Source of the DNA: Cytidiella melzeri
Lineage: Eukaryota; Basidiomycota; Agaricomycetes; Polyporales; Irpicaceae
Length of the DNA: 64,000 nt
NCBI GenBank assembly: GCA_022592445.1
Contig: JABYQR010000211.1
Coordinates: 16,873-80,872 of the forward strand
Direction: 5' to 3'
Made by a program: the position numbers and the translations under genes
Shown: one piece after another, positions 10,741 to 23,367 of the stretch
How positions within the stretch are numbered: position 1 is the stretch's first letter
Layout: each line of letters opens with the position of its first letter
The notes under the pieces: model-generated
The model's database searches: none
Told to the model about the DNA's origin: nothing
Seen by the model: only the letters and a program-made list of their open reading frames with translations

Positions 10741-11986
10741 ATGGACCCCAACCAGCCCGCTGCCCCTGCTGCTCCAGCTGCCCCAGTTGCCAACCTGAGC
10801 CAGCAAGACATCCTAAATATGTTGGGCGTCCTGACACAAAGGATGGTTGACCTCACCAATCAGGGCTGCCTTGGCAGCTGTTCAGGCACCAGCCGTCGCC
10901 GCGGCCATGCACACGTCCCAAGAGCGGAGTATTGTCGAGAAGCCTGTCTCTTTTAAGGGAAAAACATCGTCGGAAGCAAGACTTTTCCGGCATGCTTTCA
11001 TTGTCTGGGCTCAGAACCAGGGCAAGGCATTTTTCCAACAGGACGCGCAAGGCCAGGTCCGGGTGGACAACAATGGTGCAAGGATCTTCGATCCTCACAA
11101 ACTCATCACCAGCGCCTTGTCGTTTATGCAGGACGACGCTGCCGACTGGGCTCGCCCTCATATTGAGGAGCTGGCCAGTAGCAAACCAGCTTTTGGCAAC
11201 AGCTGGGATACGTTTATCGAGGCTTTCAAAGCCAAGTTTGAGCCTATTGACGCGGTCATGGAGGCCAAGACTAAGGTTACCGGCATGAAGCAGGGTAACA
11301 AGACATTTGCCGCCCACATCTCGGCATTCGAGACCTGGGCCCCTCGCACTGGCTGGAGCCAGCAGGATCTTTTCGACCGTCTCAAGTCGAGCTTGAGTAC
11401 GGAGTACCTTCAGCGCGTCTCATACTTCCAGACCCGCGCCACAACCTACGATGCACTGAAGGACCAGTGCAAGGCAGTAGACGCTCAGCTAGCGGATCTA
11501 CGCAACAGCACTGGGAAGGTCATGGTAGACAGTTCCTCGGGACATGGCAAGTCCCACCAGCAAGCGTTCCGTGATCCCAATGCAATGGAGATCGACGCAT
11601 CCCGTGTCTCCGCCTCGTTTGACTCGCTCTTTGCAGGTCTGGGCAAACAGGATATCTTCCAGAAATGGAAGAAGGAGATGAGCAAGCGCTGCTCGGTTTG
11701 TGGTTCTGAGAGCCACAAGAAAAGGGATTCTAAGCACCCAGATGACCCAGTTTGCAACCACTGCGGTGGTACCGGTCACTGGGGGGCAGTTTGCCTGAAA
11801 CGGCTTCAAGGCGTCCCTAAGGGACAAAAAGTTGCTGCGACCTCGTCGACCTCGTTGACCACTACTGCGCCGAAGCAAGATGCATCCAGTGACAAGGATG
11901 CTAAGATTGCTGCTCTCAAGGACATGCTGGACATCCAGAAAAAGCAAATGGATGAGATGGCAGCCAAAGTCAACGCGGTTTTTTGA
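10741..11986 (+). pseudogene. Gypsy A gag (one frameshift)
   Basis: Gag starts at a Met (MDPNQPAAPAAP...) and is shifted by one base at the GGG run near 10,863. From 10,847 the downstream frame is open and contains the capsid region (EKPVSFKGKTSSEARLF...), a cysteine cluster CSVCGSESH and a CCHC knuckle C-x2-C-x4-H-x4-C near 11,755. It ends in a coiled region with TGA at 11,984 inside a run of six T. Pol is open in the -1 frame across this point. Confidence 0.85.
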
Positions 11987-14900
11987 AGCGGACTCGTGAC
12001 ACAGCCGTAGCTGCGAGTCCCCCAGATACCCTGTCCCTGCCTCCTTCGTCATCTTCCTTGTCTTCTGCCTTGTCTTCCTCGTGTACAACGTCTACTCCAT
12101 GCCCGTTGTCTACTATCTCCTCATGTACTATATCGTCGCTAGATCGGTTATCATCTCATTTCCGTGTACATGTACTAGTTAAAGGTCTGAATAGAAGCAT
12201 TCACGTTCCTGCAATGATTGATTCAGGAGCTACGGCTTTATTCATCAGTCACCAGTTTGTCAAGAAGCATGAGATTATTCAGCACCCGCTCGAAAGGGTC
12301 ATCTCATTGCATAACATTGACGGAACTAAGAATAAAGCTGGCGGATTAACGCATTTCGTTCACCTTATACTCACAGTTGGAGATCACACGGAAAAAGCGG
12401 AGTTTCTCGTCACGGACTTAGGTCCAGAAGACGTTATTCTTGGGCTGCCATGGCTCAAACGCGTAAACCCTACCGTCAACTGGGAAAAAGGAGAAATGAC
12501 AATTCTGAGCGGCTCGGAAGAATCCCCTAACAAACCTTTCCAGAAGGTTGACGGTAATCGCAAAGAACGTAGGCAGTGGGTCAAAGCCGGTATTATCCAA
12601 GACACCACTGACAAAGTCTGGTGTATGGCCGGCTTTACCTACTCTACCAAGCTTGCTGCCGAAGCAAACAAAGCTAAAGCCCAGCGCTCCTTTGAAGACA
12701 TCGTTCCATCAGAGTACCACAGACACGCTAAAGTCTTCTCTGAGGAAGAGTCTAATCGGCTACCCCAGCATCAGCCCTGGGACCATTTGATCGATCTCAA
12801 ACCAGACGCTCCTGAGACCATCAAATCAAAAGTTTATCCTATGCCCCTGAACGAACAAGCCGAGCTTGACAAGTTCATTCAGGAGAACCTGTCAAAAGGT
12901 TACATCACGCCTTCTAAGTCTCCAATGGCTTCTCCAGTCTTCTTCATCAAAAAGAAGGACAACAAACTCCGACTTATTCAGGACTACCGGAAACTCAACG
13001 ACATCACTGTAAAGAATCGCTACCCACTACCGCTTGCTACCAACATTATCAACAAGCTCAAGGGTGCAAATATCTTCACCAAGTTTGATGTTTGTTGGGG
13101 ATATCACAATGTCCGCATCAAAGAAGGAGATGAGTACAAAGTGGCTTTCGTTACCAACCGAGGACTTTTCAAGCCTAAAGTCATGTTCTTCGGTCTCACG
13201 AACTCACCCGCTACCTTCCAAGCTCTGATGGACAACATCTTCGCCAACCTTGTCGCCGAGGGCAAGGTGGCTGTCTATCTAGATGACATCTTGATCTGGA
13301 GTAACAACCTGACAGAGCACCGCAAGGTTGTTCATGAAGTCCTCAAGCGACTTCAGCAACATGATTTGTATCTTCGTCCGGAAAATTGCGAGTTTGAGAA
13401 ATCTGAGATTGAGTACCTTGGATTGATCATTCGCGCCGGCGAAGTAGCTATGGACCCTGTCAAAGTCCAAGCAGTTTCTACGTGGCCTACACCCAAGAAC
13501 CTCAAAGAAGTTAGAGGGTTCATAGGGTTTGCCAACTTCTACCGATGCTTCATCCAAGACTTCTCAAAACACGTGCGGCCTCTACACAACCTTACTAAGA
13601 AGGATGTACCGTTTGTCTGGGGTCCAGCACAAGAGACTGCCTTCACGTTGCTAAAGAAGGCCTTTACCACTAAGCCTATCTTGGCAGTCTGGGACCCTGA
13701 ACTCCCTACACGTCTAGAAGTCGATGCCTCGGGCTATGCGACCGGTGGAATCATCTCCCAGAAATCAAAGGAAGATGGATTCCACCACCCTATTGCCTAC
13801 CAATCCGCATCCATGACTGAAGCAGAGCGTAACTACGAAATCTTTGATTGAGAGATGTTAGCCATCACCGAAGCTCTCAAAAATTGGCGCCACTACCTTG
13901 AGGGGCTCAAGGAACCGTTTGAGATCTGGACAGATCACGCAAACCTGCAGTACTGGAAGACTGCGCAACACCTCACTCGACATCAAGCACGTTGGTCATT
14001 ACTTTTGGCTGACTTCGACTTCGTGTTGGTACACAAGCCCGGTAGTACCATGATACACGCTGATCCTCTCTCTTGTCTTCACTCACACGCTGTCACGGAC
14101 GAAGAAGACAACAAGGATCAGGTGGTACTGAAACCGGAACACTTCTGCATCCTCGCTACCAGTGCACTTGCCACTGCTTCTCTGCTCAAATCAAAGATCC
14201 GAGAATGCACGGAGCAAGAAGCAGAAGTCGCACAAGCTCTCGCTACCCTTCGCAAGAAGGGTCCTCGCAAAGTTGTTGGCGGTTTACTCGAATGGGAAGA
14301 GAGTGACGGGCTCATCTATTACAAGGGAAAACTCTACATCCCTAACAACAAAGAGCTCCGTCACGAAATCGTCAAATCTTGCCATGACACACCCGCGGCT
14401 GGTCATCCGGGCAAACACGGCACCATAGAGCTAGTCTCACGACACTATTGGTGGCCAAAGATGAATGCCTTCGTAGAGACTTACGTACCAGGCTGCAATT
14501 GCTGTCAACGCTATAAGTCAGCTCCGCACCCTAAAGCAGTACTACAGCCTCAGGAAACTCCGGCCGGACCTTGGGAACACGTTGGAGTAGATCTCATCAC
14601 TCAGCTACCACCTTCTAAGGGATTTGATTCGATCGCAGTCTACGTCGACCATTACTCCGATCAAACGCACATCATCCCTACCACCACTAAGGTTAACGCT
14701 GAAGGGATTGCCGATCTACATTACAAAGAAGTATTCCGACTTCACAGCATTCCCAAGAAGGTGTTCTCTGACCGAGGACCCCAGTTTGCAGCGCGCTTCA
14801 TGCGTGCGCTCTATCACTGCCTAGGCATAGAGACTGGTTTTACAACCGCCTATCATCCACAAGGAAATGGCAAGGTTGAACGCAAAAACCAGGATATCGA

Positions 14901-15792
14901 ACAGTATCTACGTCTATGCTGTCAGCAACAACAAGACAACTGGGTCGATCATCTACCGGCGGCTGAGTTTGCACTCAACTCGCGAGTACATGCGGGTAAC
15001 TCACAAACACCGTTTGAAGTCATCTATGGATATTGTCCTGACTTCACCATACCAGTTGGCAAGCGAAGTAATATCCCGTCGCTTGATGAGCGCCTTGACA
15101 ACATGGCTCGAGTACGCAAAGAGACTGAAGCAGCTCTTTGTCTAAGCAAAGAGAAGATGAAGCAACTCTACGAATCTGAGAAGCGATCTCCACGCGTCTT
15201 CCAGGTGGGTGACATGGTCTGGCTGAACGCTAAGAACGTCCAGATCCACCAGGCTACCCCTAAACTTGGCCCTCGACAACTCGGCCTGTACAAGGTCATT
15301 GAATGCATAGGCGATCTCGACTACAAACTTGATCTACCCAGCTATCTCCGAATCCACCCTGTCTTCCATATCAACTGTCTAAGTCCCTGGCACAACAACG
15401 GCAAAGACGTACCTCCACCTCCTGATCCTATTGTCATAGACGGAGAAGAGCAGTACATCGTTGAGAAAGTGCTAGACAGCAGGCTACACAAACGATGGAA
15501 GAAACTGCAATTCCTAGTCAAATGGGAAGAATATTCAGACGGACACAATAGCTGGGAACCAGTAGAAAACCTCGAGAATAGTCAAGAAGCAATTGACGAC
15601 TTCTACAAAGCAAACCCCGGAGCGCCCCGGGTCATCAAAGCTTCACTCTTCGCGGATCTCCGCTCACACTTTCGGGAATTCAATACCCAGACCGACCCTG
15701 CTTTCCTTCGCACGATCTATCCATCTACATACAATCTTAGCTGGGATGAAGGCAAACACATCGGTCTGGATATCTCAAGAACATCACACTGA
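11983..15792 (+). pseudogene. Gypsy A pol: PR-RT-RNH-IN-chromodomain (one stop)
   Basis: A continuous frame except for TGA at 13,849-13,851. Order: protease IDSGATALF; RT with SPVFFIKKKD and YLDDIL near 13,277; RNase H, where the stop replaces the Arg of the usual D-R-E-M-L-A-I block; HHCC zinc region; integrase D-D-E (GVDLITQLP, FSDRGPQF, E near 14,878); chromodomain (VEKVLDSR...FLVKWEEY...SWEP). The stop is most simply a CGA-to-TGA transition at a CpG. RT reads FDVCWGYHN where B has FDVRWGYHN. No dedicated start codon is evident, which fits expression by -1 frameshifting from gag. Confidence 0.9.
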
Positions 15793-15957
15793 CGGGTAAC
15801 GTCAAGTCAACAACACCAGAAGGGGAGAAACTTCCTAGCATCCTTCTGACTAGACAATCGAGGCAATTCTGCTGAATCCCTGTAGACGGGTAGAAGACCT
15901 CTATCACCACAGCACAGTGATGCTTCGCGAGGACGCTCGATTTTAGGAGGGGGGTAA

Positions 15958-16715
15958 TGTCATGGATGGCCTGACTAGCCCTTAATTTTTGCAATCTACC
16001 TCTTGTTTTTATCTGTAAAACTCCGGGCTGCAGCTCAGTTGCAACCTTCTCTGCATAAACACTCTTTTCACGTCTATTTAGCGCCCGTATCACGTGGCTT
16101 AGACGCTCCACACGGTCACATTACTTGCTACTACGTCACACTGGCATGTGACTTAGCTTGAGTAAGACCACATGGCTACAAGCACATGGCTCAGCCCATA
16201 GCTAGGGTTTGACGTCATAGATACTGTTCACATGGGCTCCTTATTGTTCTTTCCCTATTGTTCTCTTTATGGAAGGATGTTCTCACAGGTGTGGGAATGG
16301 AATACAATAGTTGGTCTCCTTTTAGATAGATTCTCTCACGAGTAGAGTTCTTGGCAAGGTCTAGACAATAGCTATTGTTCTCCTTTAGGTAGTTCTTTTG
16401 TTCTTCGTTCACACGGCTTCTTGCAAAGCCTGCCCTCAACATGGTCTGTGCGCAGGTCCCTGAAGTCTATATATACTGCTGCATGTACGCTCCTAGCCCC
16501 CATCTCGACCTCTTGGTCTTTACTGGGCTAGGTAAGCAAATCCCCTCTGTACTACACAGCTGGTAGTCACAATACCAACTTGGTCTTTACTGGGCTAGCA
16601 ACTTGAAAAAAGTCTGATAGCTGGTGAAAGCATCGTGCTCTATGCCTGCCACCACCTCCCCGTCGTTTTCCACTTCGTGTCCCTGTTTGTCACGTCAAGC
16701 CCCGTCTCCGTGTCA
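15958..16715 (+). repeat. 3' LTR of gypsy A
   Basis: 758 bp, TGTCATGG...CGTGTCA, preceded by a polypurine tract. Its last 150 bp resemble the solo LTR at 55,968-56,712 more than the 5' LTR at 1127. Confidence 0.9.
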
Positions 16716-16926
16716 GATACGCTCATGCATAGCGTAATATCTAATTGTTTTATCTATACAATTAGACGTGCTGCAACACAGCTGGACACTCACATTGAGC
16801 AGGAAAATGACTTGGCCTCTACGTGAGTCATTTATGTGCGGATGCACTAAGTCTCAAATCTAATTCATGTTTTTATACATGATATCTAGTGATTCACTAG
16901 CGCAATGACGTGAATGTCGTGTACTG
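16716..16926. other. AT-rich spacer with short palindromes
   Basis: No gene. It holds several short inverted repeats, for example CTAATTG...CAATTAG near 16,740-16,765, AATGACT...AGTCATT near 16,806-16,830 and TCATGT...ACATGA near 16,866-16,881. It lies exactly where the copia integrase should be. Confidence 0.5.
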
Positions 16927-18706
16927 GTGTTGCCTGAATGGTACCATGACTTCATGCCTACCACTGTCTCAAACAAGGGGGGGCTGGATGTGCAGGCTGC
17001 ACTCATACACACCGTTCTCGTCCGAGGTGAAGACCTATCAGTCAATGTCCACATAGCTCAGATTCCAAATATCATACCCATGTTCCTTCATGCCGACGCA
17101 CGATACGACTCACTTGCTTGCGGTGCGCTACAACCAATGGACAATCCTGACGCCACCAATCCTAGTACAATCAAGGAAGCTCAACGGAGCATTTACTGGA
17201 CGGAGTGACTAGCGGCAATATACGAGGAGCTAGAGGTGTTGAAGGCAAAAGGAGTCTATGAGGAAATCAAATCACTACCGTCAGGCTGGAAGGCTGTGGA
17301 CTGCAGATAGGTACTTCACATCAAGCAGAACCTCAACGGCCATATCTCGCGCTTCAAGGCACGCCTAGTCGCCAAAGGATTCACTCGGTATCCTGGACAA
17401 GACTTCACGTATATGTTTGCTCCCATCGTCAGATGGGACTTGGTCCGAGTGATACTCGCAGTTGCGGCGTTTTGAGATCTGGAACTATGACACATAGATA
17501 TCAAGACAGCTTTTCTTAATGGACCTCTCTCAGAAGAGATCTACATGCGCCAACCGGAGATCGCTGGACCAGGCTATTGGCGTCTTCACAAGGGGCTATA
17601 CAGCTTGAAGCAAGCAGGGAGGTCATGGTATTTAGAATTCAATGACAAATACACCAGTCTCAGTTTCTGTAGATGCAAATCCAATTGGAGCGTCCATCTC
17701 CATGAACGCAATACACACATATCGATGTCGGCCACGAGCGTCGATGATATTCTTCTTGCGTCAAGGTCTAGAGCGGAATCAGACTTAGTCACTCAACAAC
17801 TCAGCAAGTGTTTTGATATTACCAACAACGGCGACGTCGAATGGCTACTAGGATGCAAAGTCACACAAAATCAAGACCGACAAACACTACTATTGTCGCA
17901 AGAATTGTACATTGAATCTATCCTACGCACATTCGGAATGGAACACTGCAACGCAGTTAGTACACCCCTTGCGCCACACACCATCTTCTCTGTCAACAAC
18001 TATCCACAAACCGACCAGGAACAATCAAACGTCCACGAACTCCCGTACTGTGCAGTAGTCGGCAAGGCAATGTACTTGGTCACAACATGCCGACCCGACG
18101 TAGCTTTTGCCGCCCGCGAACTGGCCAAATACATGTCGAACTACGGAATCAAGCATTGGACCGCAGCAAAACATCCCTTGTGGTATCTACAAGGTACCAG
18201 GTCCATAGGCATCTCCCTTGGTCACCTCGATCATCCATATCCCATCTTTCGGGTGTTCACTGACTCTGATTGGGGTTCGACGGAGCACAGGAAGTCAATC
18301 TCAGGATAAATGATGATGATGGGGAATTCGCCGATCTCATGGAGTTCAAAACAACAGACCGTTGTTGTGTTATCCTCGTGCAAGGCAGAATACCTTGCTT
18401 GTACGCACACCGCGGGTCAAATCATATTCCTTCAACAATTACTTGAAGAACTTGGTTTCCCTCAGCAACATGCCACAACACTGTTTTGCGACAACAACGG
18501 GACGGTCACATGTACTCATGATCCTCACAGACATACTCGAATGAAGCATATCGACATACGCATCCATTTTATTTGAGACTGTGTGAATAAGCGACTGATA
18601 GACGTTCACCGCGTACCTGGAAAGGAGAACATGGCGGATATTCTTACAAAGGGATTACCACGCATCTTACATTCAAGGGCGATGAAGTTTCTAGGACTTG
18701 ATACGG
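16927..18706 (+). pseudogene. Ty1/copia remnant, RT and RNase H part
   Basis: Degenerate second half of the copia polyprotein begun at 1-1126. RT features include RFKARLVAKGFTR, DIKTAFLNG, LYSLKQAGRSWY and a substituted active site, SVDDILL where YVDD is usual. RNase H includes FTDSDWG, WSSKQQTVVVLSSCKAEY and MKHIDIRIHFI. In-frame stops occur near 17,206, 17,308, 17,473, 17,488 and 18,307, so it is dead. The integrase is absent. It ends with MADILTKGLPR and a purine tract before the 3' LTR. Confidence 0.9.
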
Positions 18707-18718
18707 GGCAAGGGGGGG

Positions 18719-18935
18719 TGTCAGATGGTGACCCGACCGAGTCACTTGATTAGGAAAGAGGCGGGAGGCGCGGATTGCCATAATGGGTTTTAGACGCCCC
18801 ACGGACTTACACGAGCAATCCTGGTACAACGTATTCTCTATCGTTGACTATGTTGTACCAGGTATGTGTTTTTCACTCTGGATTTGTACCATAACAATTG
18901 ATCGTTGACTACATTGTACCAGTACTCGAATAACA
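18719..18935 (+). repeat. 3' LTR of the copia remnant
   Basis: Starts TGTCAGATGG after the purine tract GGGGCAAGGGGGGG and ends ATAACA. It contains two related words ending GTTGACTA(T/C)(G/A)TTGTACCAG. The following GTATG should be the target duplication; the other copy is outside the window. Confidence 0.65.
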
Positions 18936-19935
18936 GTATGGCTCCTGTTTCCGCAACCAAATTTATCAATTGTAGTACAGTCACTTTATCTCAGATCAAG
19001 TTGCCTATCAAAGGTGTCACCAATAGCGAATGCCTGTAATACAGTCAAGATTGATGACCAGATGGCTTGGCAAGGTCCTTACCAGGAACAGAATCGTCTA
19101 CTGAGGTTCTTTGTCTTTGTGATAACAAAGTCAAGGTGCAATTAACTATTTCATGCTATATGATTTATTCAATTTGCTATCAATAACAAAATCACTTTCA
19201 GCTCTGCTCCTGCAGTTTACCAAATTTTATCTGAATTATTTAACATAGTTCAACACCATTAAGAAGAAGACGCATGTCAAACAATCTTTATCTCCATGCT
19301 CTACTCCACAAACTTGTTTCAATTCTGTACTCACACCCATTGTTGCACTTCAAACAATACAGCATAGTCCCTCTTTTTTCATGAATGATTGTGTGCTCCA
19401 GTGAAGACAAACCACCGACTTACTAAACACTACTCATTGAAAAAGCTCTTCCTAACAAGATTACTTGTTCAGGCTTCTACCAGCACCAAGTTTACTTACA
19501 AATCTTGCTCAAAAAATAATATTTGATTCAATCCTCAGGAATTGTACTTGCTGCTTGCCAGCCTTGCTAACGCTAGTTTTAACAGGTTGCCCGCCCCGCC
19601 CTATTCCTATTTGTCCTCACAAGTGGGTCAGTGTTGACAATATCAAACTATAGCGTGTGATCTACTAGATCTAGTGTAATTTTACAAGGGTTTATAGATG
19701 GGTGAGCAAATTCCAAAGATCTGGCTCAGGGCTGGCACAGGGGTGTTTGATGCCCTCACATATGGCTTTGATTGCGGGACAGATAGGTGTCTCCACCCAA
19801 GTAATTTTCTGGCATCAACAGTGAACACTGCACAAAATTGATGATAAGATATAAGAAGCCCCATGCTACCATTGGTGACTACCTTTATTAATGTATGACT
19901 CCTTTTCCCGCAACTAAACTCATCAACTGTAGTAA
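18936..19935. repeat. Foldback-family fragments
   Basis: 18,936-19,370 matches 42,640-42,967 continued at 48,257 in the same orientation. 19,390-19,590 matches the spacer of the inverted repeat at 48,370-48,560 in inverse orientation. 19,800-19,935 matches 42,560-42,680. The order is rearranged, so this is a degraded copy. The copia remnant appears to have inserted into it. Confidence 0.7.
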
Positions 19936-20496
19936 ACATCAGCAGATCACCACTTTACAGACCATTGCTCAACATTCCATTGCAGCAGTTCCCACTTTGG
20001 AGACACTAACCAGAAGGACATGACTTGACGCATTAAACTAGACATCATTTTGAGAATCTAGGGTATACATGTTCGCCACAGGATCAATTGTGGATCAGGT
20101 GTCGACAAGCGCTCGTTTGTGACGCTCTCTGCAAAAAACAGCCTCCTGTCCTTGGGCTAAGTCCCGCAGCTGAGGTCGACGCGCCACTCAAATAATGTGG
20201 AAAGGGATGCCAGCGACCCCAATGAACAGATACGCACGCCAATGTACTCGCTGTATGCTACCAATGCTATTGGCGGTAGTCCGAGTGACATGCGCGTGCA
20301 GCCAAACGCCGTTGGCAGGCGTATACTACCAACTCGAGCCGGGGATACAGTAGAACACTATGGAAACCGACGATCAGACTTCTCACTCGAGCGGAGTTGG
20401 CCCATTCAGACCGCCCGAGCTTTATAAGTTCCCTTGAAGTGGCCGTCCCTCAGGCCTCACTGGCAGGTCTCAGATCTCAGGCTTTAGCCCAGCATC
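19936..20496. other. Intergenic region upstream of the P450 gene
   Basis: No gene recognised. A TATAA-like element (TTTATAAG) near 20,421-20,428 lies about 70 bp before the P450 start codon and could serve it. Confidence 0.4.
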
Positions 20497-22776
20497 ATGG
20501 TCGTATTGCACCCTGTCCTGGACGTCGTCGCCACCATCGGTGTCTCGCTCGCACTGCTTACTGCTATAAAGCGAGCGAGCAGAAAGGCTCGCAACAGGTT
20601 GCCTTATCCTCCAGGACCGCCTGGCCTGCCCATCATCGGAAACGTACATCAACTCCCGCAAGACTTTCAAGAACAAAAGTTCTCTGAGTGGGCGCGTCAA
20701 TATGGTACGTCTTCTCCTGCCCGTGGATACAGACCCATGCTGATCGGTTCCGCTCAAAGGGGACATTGTATTTCTACGGATGTTCGGGACGCCCGCTATC
20801 GTCCTCAACTCTGTGCAAGTCGCTCGCGAACTGCTCGAAAAACGCGGTGCGATCTACTCAGAGAGACCGCCTCTCACTCTTCTCAACAACATGTTCGTAT
20901 CTCTACCGCTCCAATATCACAACCACTCACGACGTTCGCGCAGGATGGGCTGGGACTGTGTCGTCTCTCATTTCTGTACTGGGGAGAGGTTTCGCAAGCA
21001 TCGCAAATGGATTCAAGCCGGAGTTCAGGACAAGGAGGTTCTTCGCAGCTATCGTCACATCCAACACCGCGAAGCGTGCACGCTGTTGCTAGGTTTTGTC
21101 GACACTCCCGAAGATTTTGAGAGTCATATCAAAAGGTACGCATGTCATCGCTTGCCCAAATCCCAATGACCTGAACAACACGTTTCTTAGATATGCCGCA
21201 GCTATCATCACAGAAGTTGCGTATGGCCACAGACTCACTGGCATCGACGATGAACTGTTGGCTCTTGCGGACAAAGCGACCACCGAGACGGTGAGAGCAG
21301 GCAGCCCAGGCTCGAATCCTATCGGACTGCTGGTAGAGTTCTTCCCAATCCGTGCGTACTAGTCAGAACATAGTCGCATTGCCAAGGTCTTACTGGCCTT
21401 GCAATGATTAGTCCAACATTACCCTCTGTGGCTGCCGGGGTCTGAGTTCAGGATCAAAACCGACGAGATTCGAGGCCACGTACGTCGGATGATGGACATA
21501 CCCTACAACATGGTCAAGGAACAACTCGTCAGCGGCATTTTTCTTACCATGCCATCCCTTAGAGTACTGAATTCCAGTCGTTATGGTTCAGGCTGCAGGG
21601 GAAGCTGTTCCCTGCCTCACAACAAATCTTCTAGAGGATTGTATCGCCCACGAGGCGTTGACTGAATCAGAAGAGGTGGACATCAAGGGTGTCGCAGCCG
21701 TCCTATATGCAGGTACGCAAATAGCCACTTTTTACAGCAACCAATCACGCTCACTGGTTTGACCAAGCGGGGACAGATACTGTGCGTTTGAATTGCATTG
21801 ATGGCTTATCCATCAGCACTAACCTGACCAAGTCGATCACCGTCATGGCATCATTTCTGCTAGCTATGACACGCTATCCAAACGTCTTCAAGAAGGCTCA
21901 GCAGGAAATGGATCGTGTAGTGGGGACCGACAGACTACCAGACTTGGATGACTATGACTCCCTCCCATACCTGGAATTCATCTTCAGGGAAGTTCTACGG
22001 TACGCGCTTGGTTGAAACTATTCAGCGATATCTGCAGTTACGCTCACTGTTTTCAACTCTCCAGCACAACCTCTCCAGCTCCATTGGGGATGCCGCATGC
22101 GCTCACGAAGAACGACGTGTATCGCGGATACGCGATTCCAGCTGGCTCGATGGTCATTGTCAACATCTGGTCAGTCTTCAAATGAAAGACCTACGTCTTG
22201 TGCGCTGACGTTGTGTTGTCAGGGAAATGCTGCACAACCCAAAAATGTATCCCGATCCCGACAGGTTCTGGCCGGAACGATACGAAGGCCTCGACAAGTC
22301 TCAGCTCGACTCTACAGACCCCAGAAACATTGTGTTCGGATTCGGTCGCAGGTGGGTGCCCATTTTGCCCAGACGTGGGCAGGGATTGGCTCAACTACTA
22401 ATCAAAAACCCGTCCCAACATATCCTACCACCGAATGCTAATCAGACGATGCCCTGGCGAGCAGCTCACCGAAACGAATTGGTACTTGATGGCGTCTTAC
22501 GTGATTGCAACCATGGACGTATCGAGAGCGAAAGACGACGACGGAAGAGAGATCGTGCCCCCTGGAGATTTCCACTCTGGATTCGTAAAGTAAGTGAACC
22601 AGGGAGATTGTGCGTATTAGCACACTATCTCTTATTTCTCCAGGAAATGGGTTTTTTTTTTGGATTTTATTTTTATTTTTCCTGCTCCTAGACATCCCAA
22701 ACCGTTCAAGTGCGCGATACGCCCGCGATCTGAAAAGGCTGTGAACCTTGTCAGACAGATCAGCGCGATGACATGA
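20497..22776 (+). CDS. Cytochrome P450 monooxygenase, 12 exons
   Basis: Haem-thiolate monooxygenase, anchored to the ER by an N-terminal helix (about residues 5-22) followed by the proline hinge PYPPGPPGLP. Exons, all with GT-AG junctions in phase: 20497-20704, 20760-20892, 20944-21135, 21191-21351, 21412-21527, 21592-21712, 21768-21781, 21833-21999, 22065-22169, 22223-22351, 22446-22589, 22692-22776. Together they give 1575 nt, 524 residues, normal P450 length. Motifs: AGTDT in helix I, FREVLR (ExxR), WPERYE, and the haem loop FGFGRRRCPGEQL with the Cys ligand. Exon 7 is only 14 nt and encodes the AGTDT core. It resembles the fungal CYP clan often annotated as O-methylsterigmatocystin oxidoreductase-like; the substrate is unknown. 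No disabling mutation was found. Confidence 0.92.
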
Positions 22777-23367
22777 TGGGGCTCAACTACACCGCCAACT
22801 TGATCTCAGGTGGTTACCGCCCTGATCGTGAATAATGCTCGCCGCGCGCTTGGCGACTGAGGTCTCTGGTATTGTCCCCTGAAATCCATCAGAAACGTGA
22901 AGAAAAATTTCTACAATATCACTCCTTCCTCTGAATAGCTCGAGACCCACCGCGTGAGCACTATAGGTTTGTCACTGTCCTCTCAGAAGATGCGAACGAA
23001 TGTAATACACATGTAATGCAGGCAGGCATCTCAATTCTTGCCGCATGATATCTTTCAGATTTTCATCGCAGTGACTGCAGCTGTGCGCGGGGTTCCTCGA
23101 CGAAGATCAATGCGATTTGAGCTCCCGACCCAGCACCCAGCAGCGGCTGCTCTCCGCTCATTCAAATCATAGCACGGTCATTGAGTAAACAAGGCTTATC
23201 ATTATAATGAAAGATCTAGTAGCTATATGTGGAAACACGCATTAAGAGATCAAAATATCAATCAGAGTCAACAAAGGTAAGAAGAACAAGGCTGAATAGA
23301 ATGAGAATAAGCACAAAAGGAGCGAGCATGACCGTGACTTGGAACCTTAGAGTCAGTGAAGACCAGT
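22777..23367. other. Intergenic region between two 3' ends
   Basis: Lies between the ends of the P450 gene and the minus-strand gene. I see no ORF, RNA gene or repeat I can support. Confidence 0.4.

Larger units (their letters stand above)
1127..16715 (+). mobile_element. Gypsy element A (chromovirus), interrupted by B
   Basis: Ty3/gypsy element with two 758-bp LTRs, an ORF ahead of gag, gag with CCHC knuckles, and pol ending in a chromodomain. It is split by element B at 2229-9955. The flanks do not give matching 5-bp duplications (CAAAT before, GATAC after). The two LTRs differ at well over 20 positions, mostly in the last 150 bp, where the 3' LTR resembles the solo LTR at 55,968 more than its own partner. 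The unit may therefore be a recombinant of two insertions. The integrase of the host copia is missing at the same place. Pol is open except for one TGA at 13,849. Confidence 0.85.

Noticed and set aside
13849..13854. Intron at the A pol stop
   Set aside because: The frame continues without change on both sides of the single TGA and no splice signals surround it.
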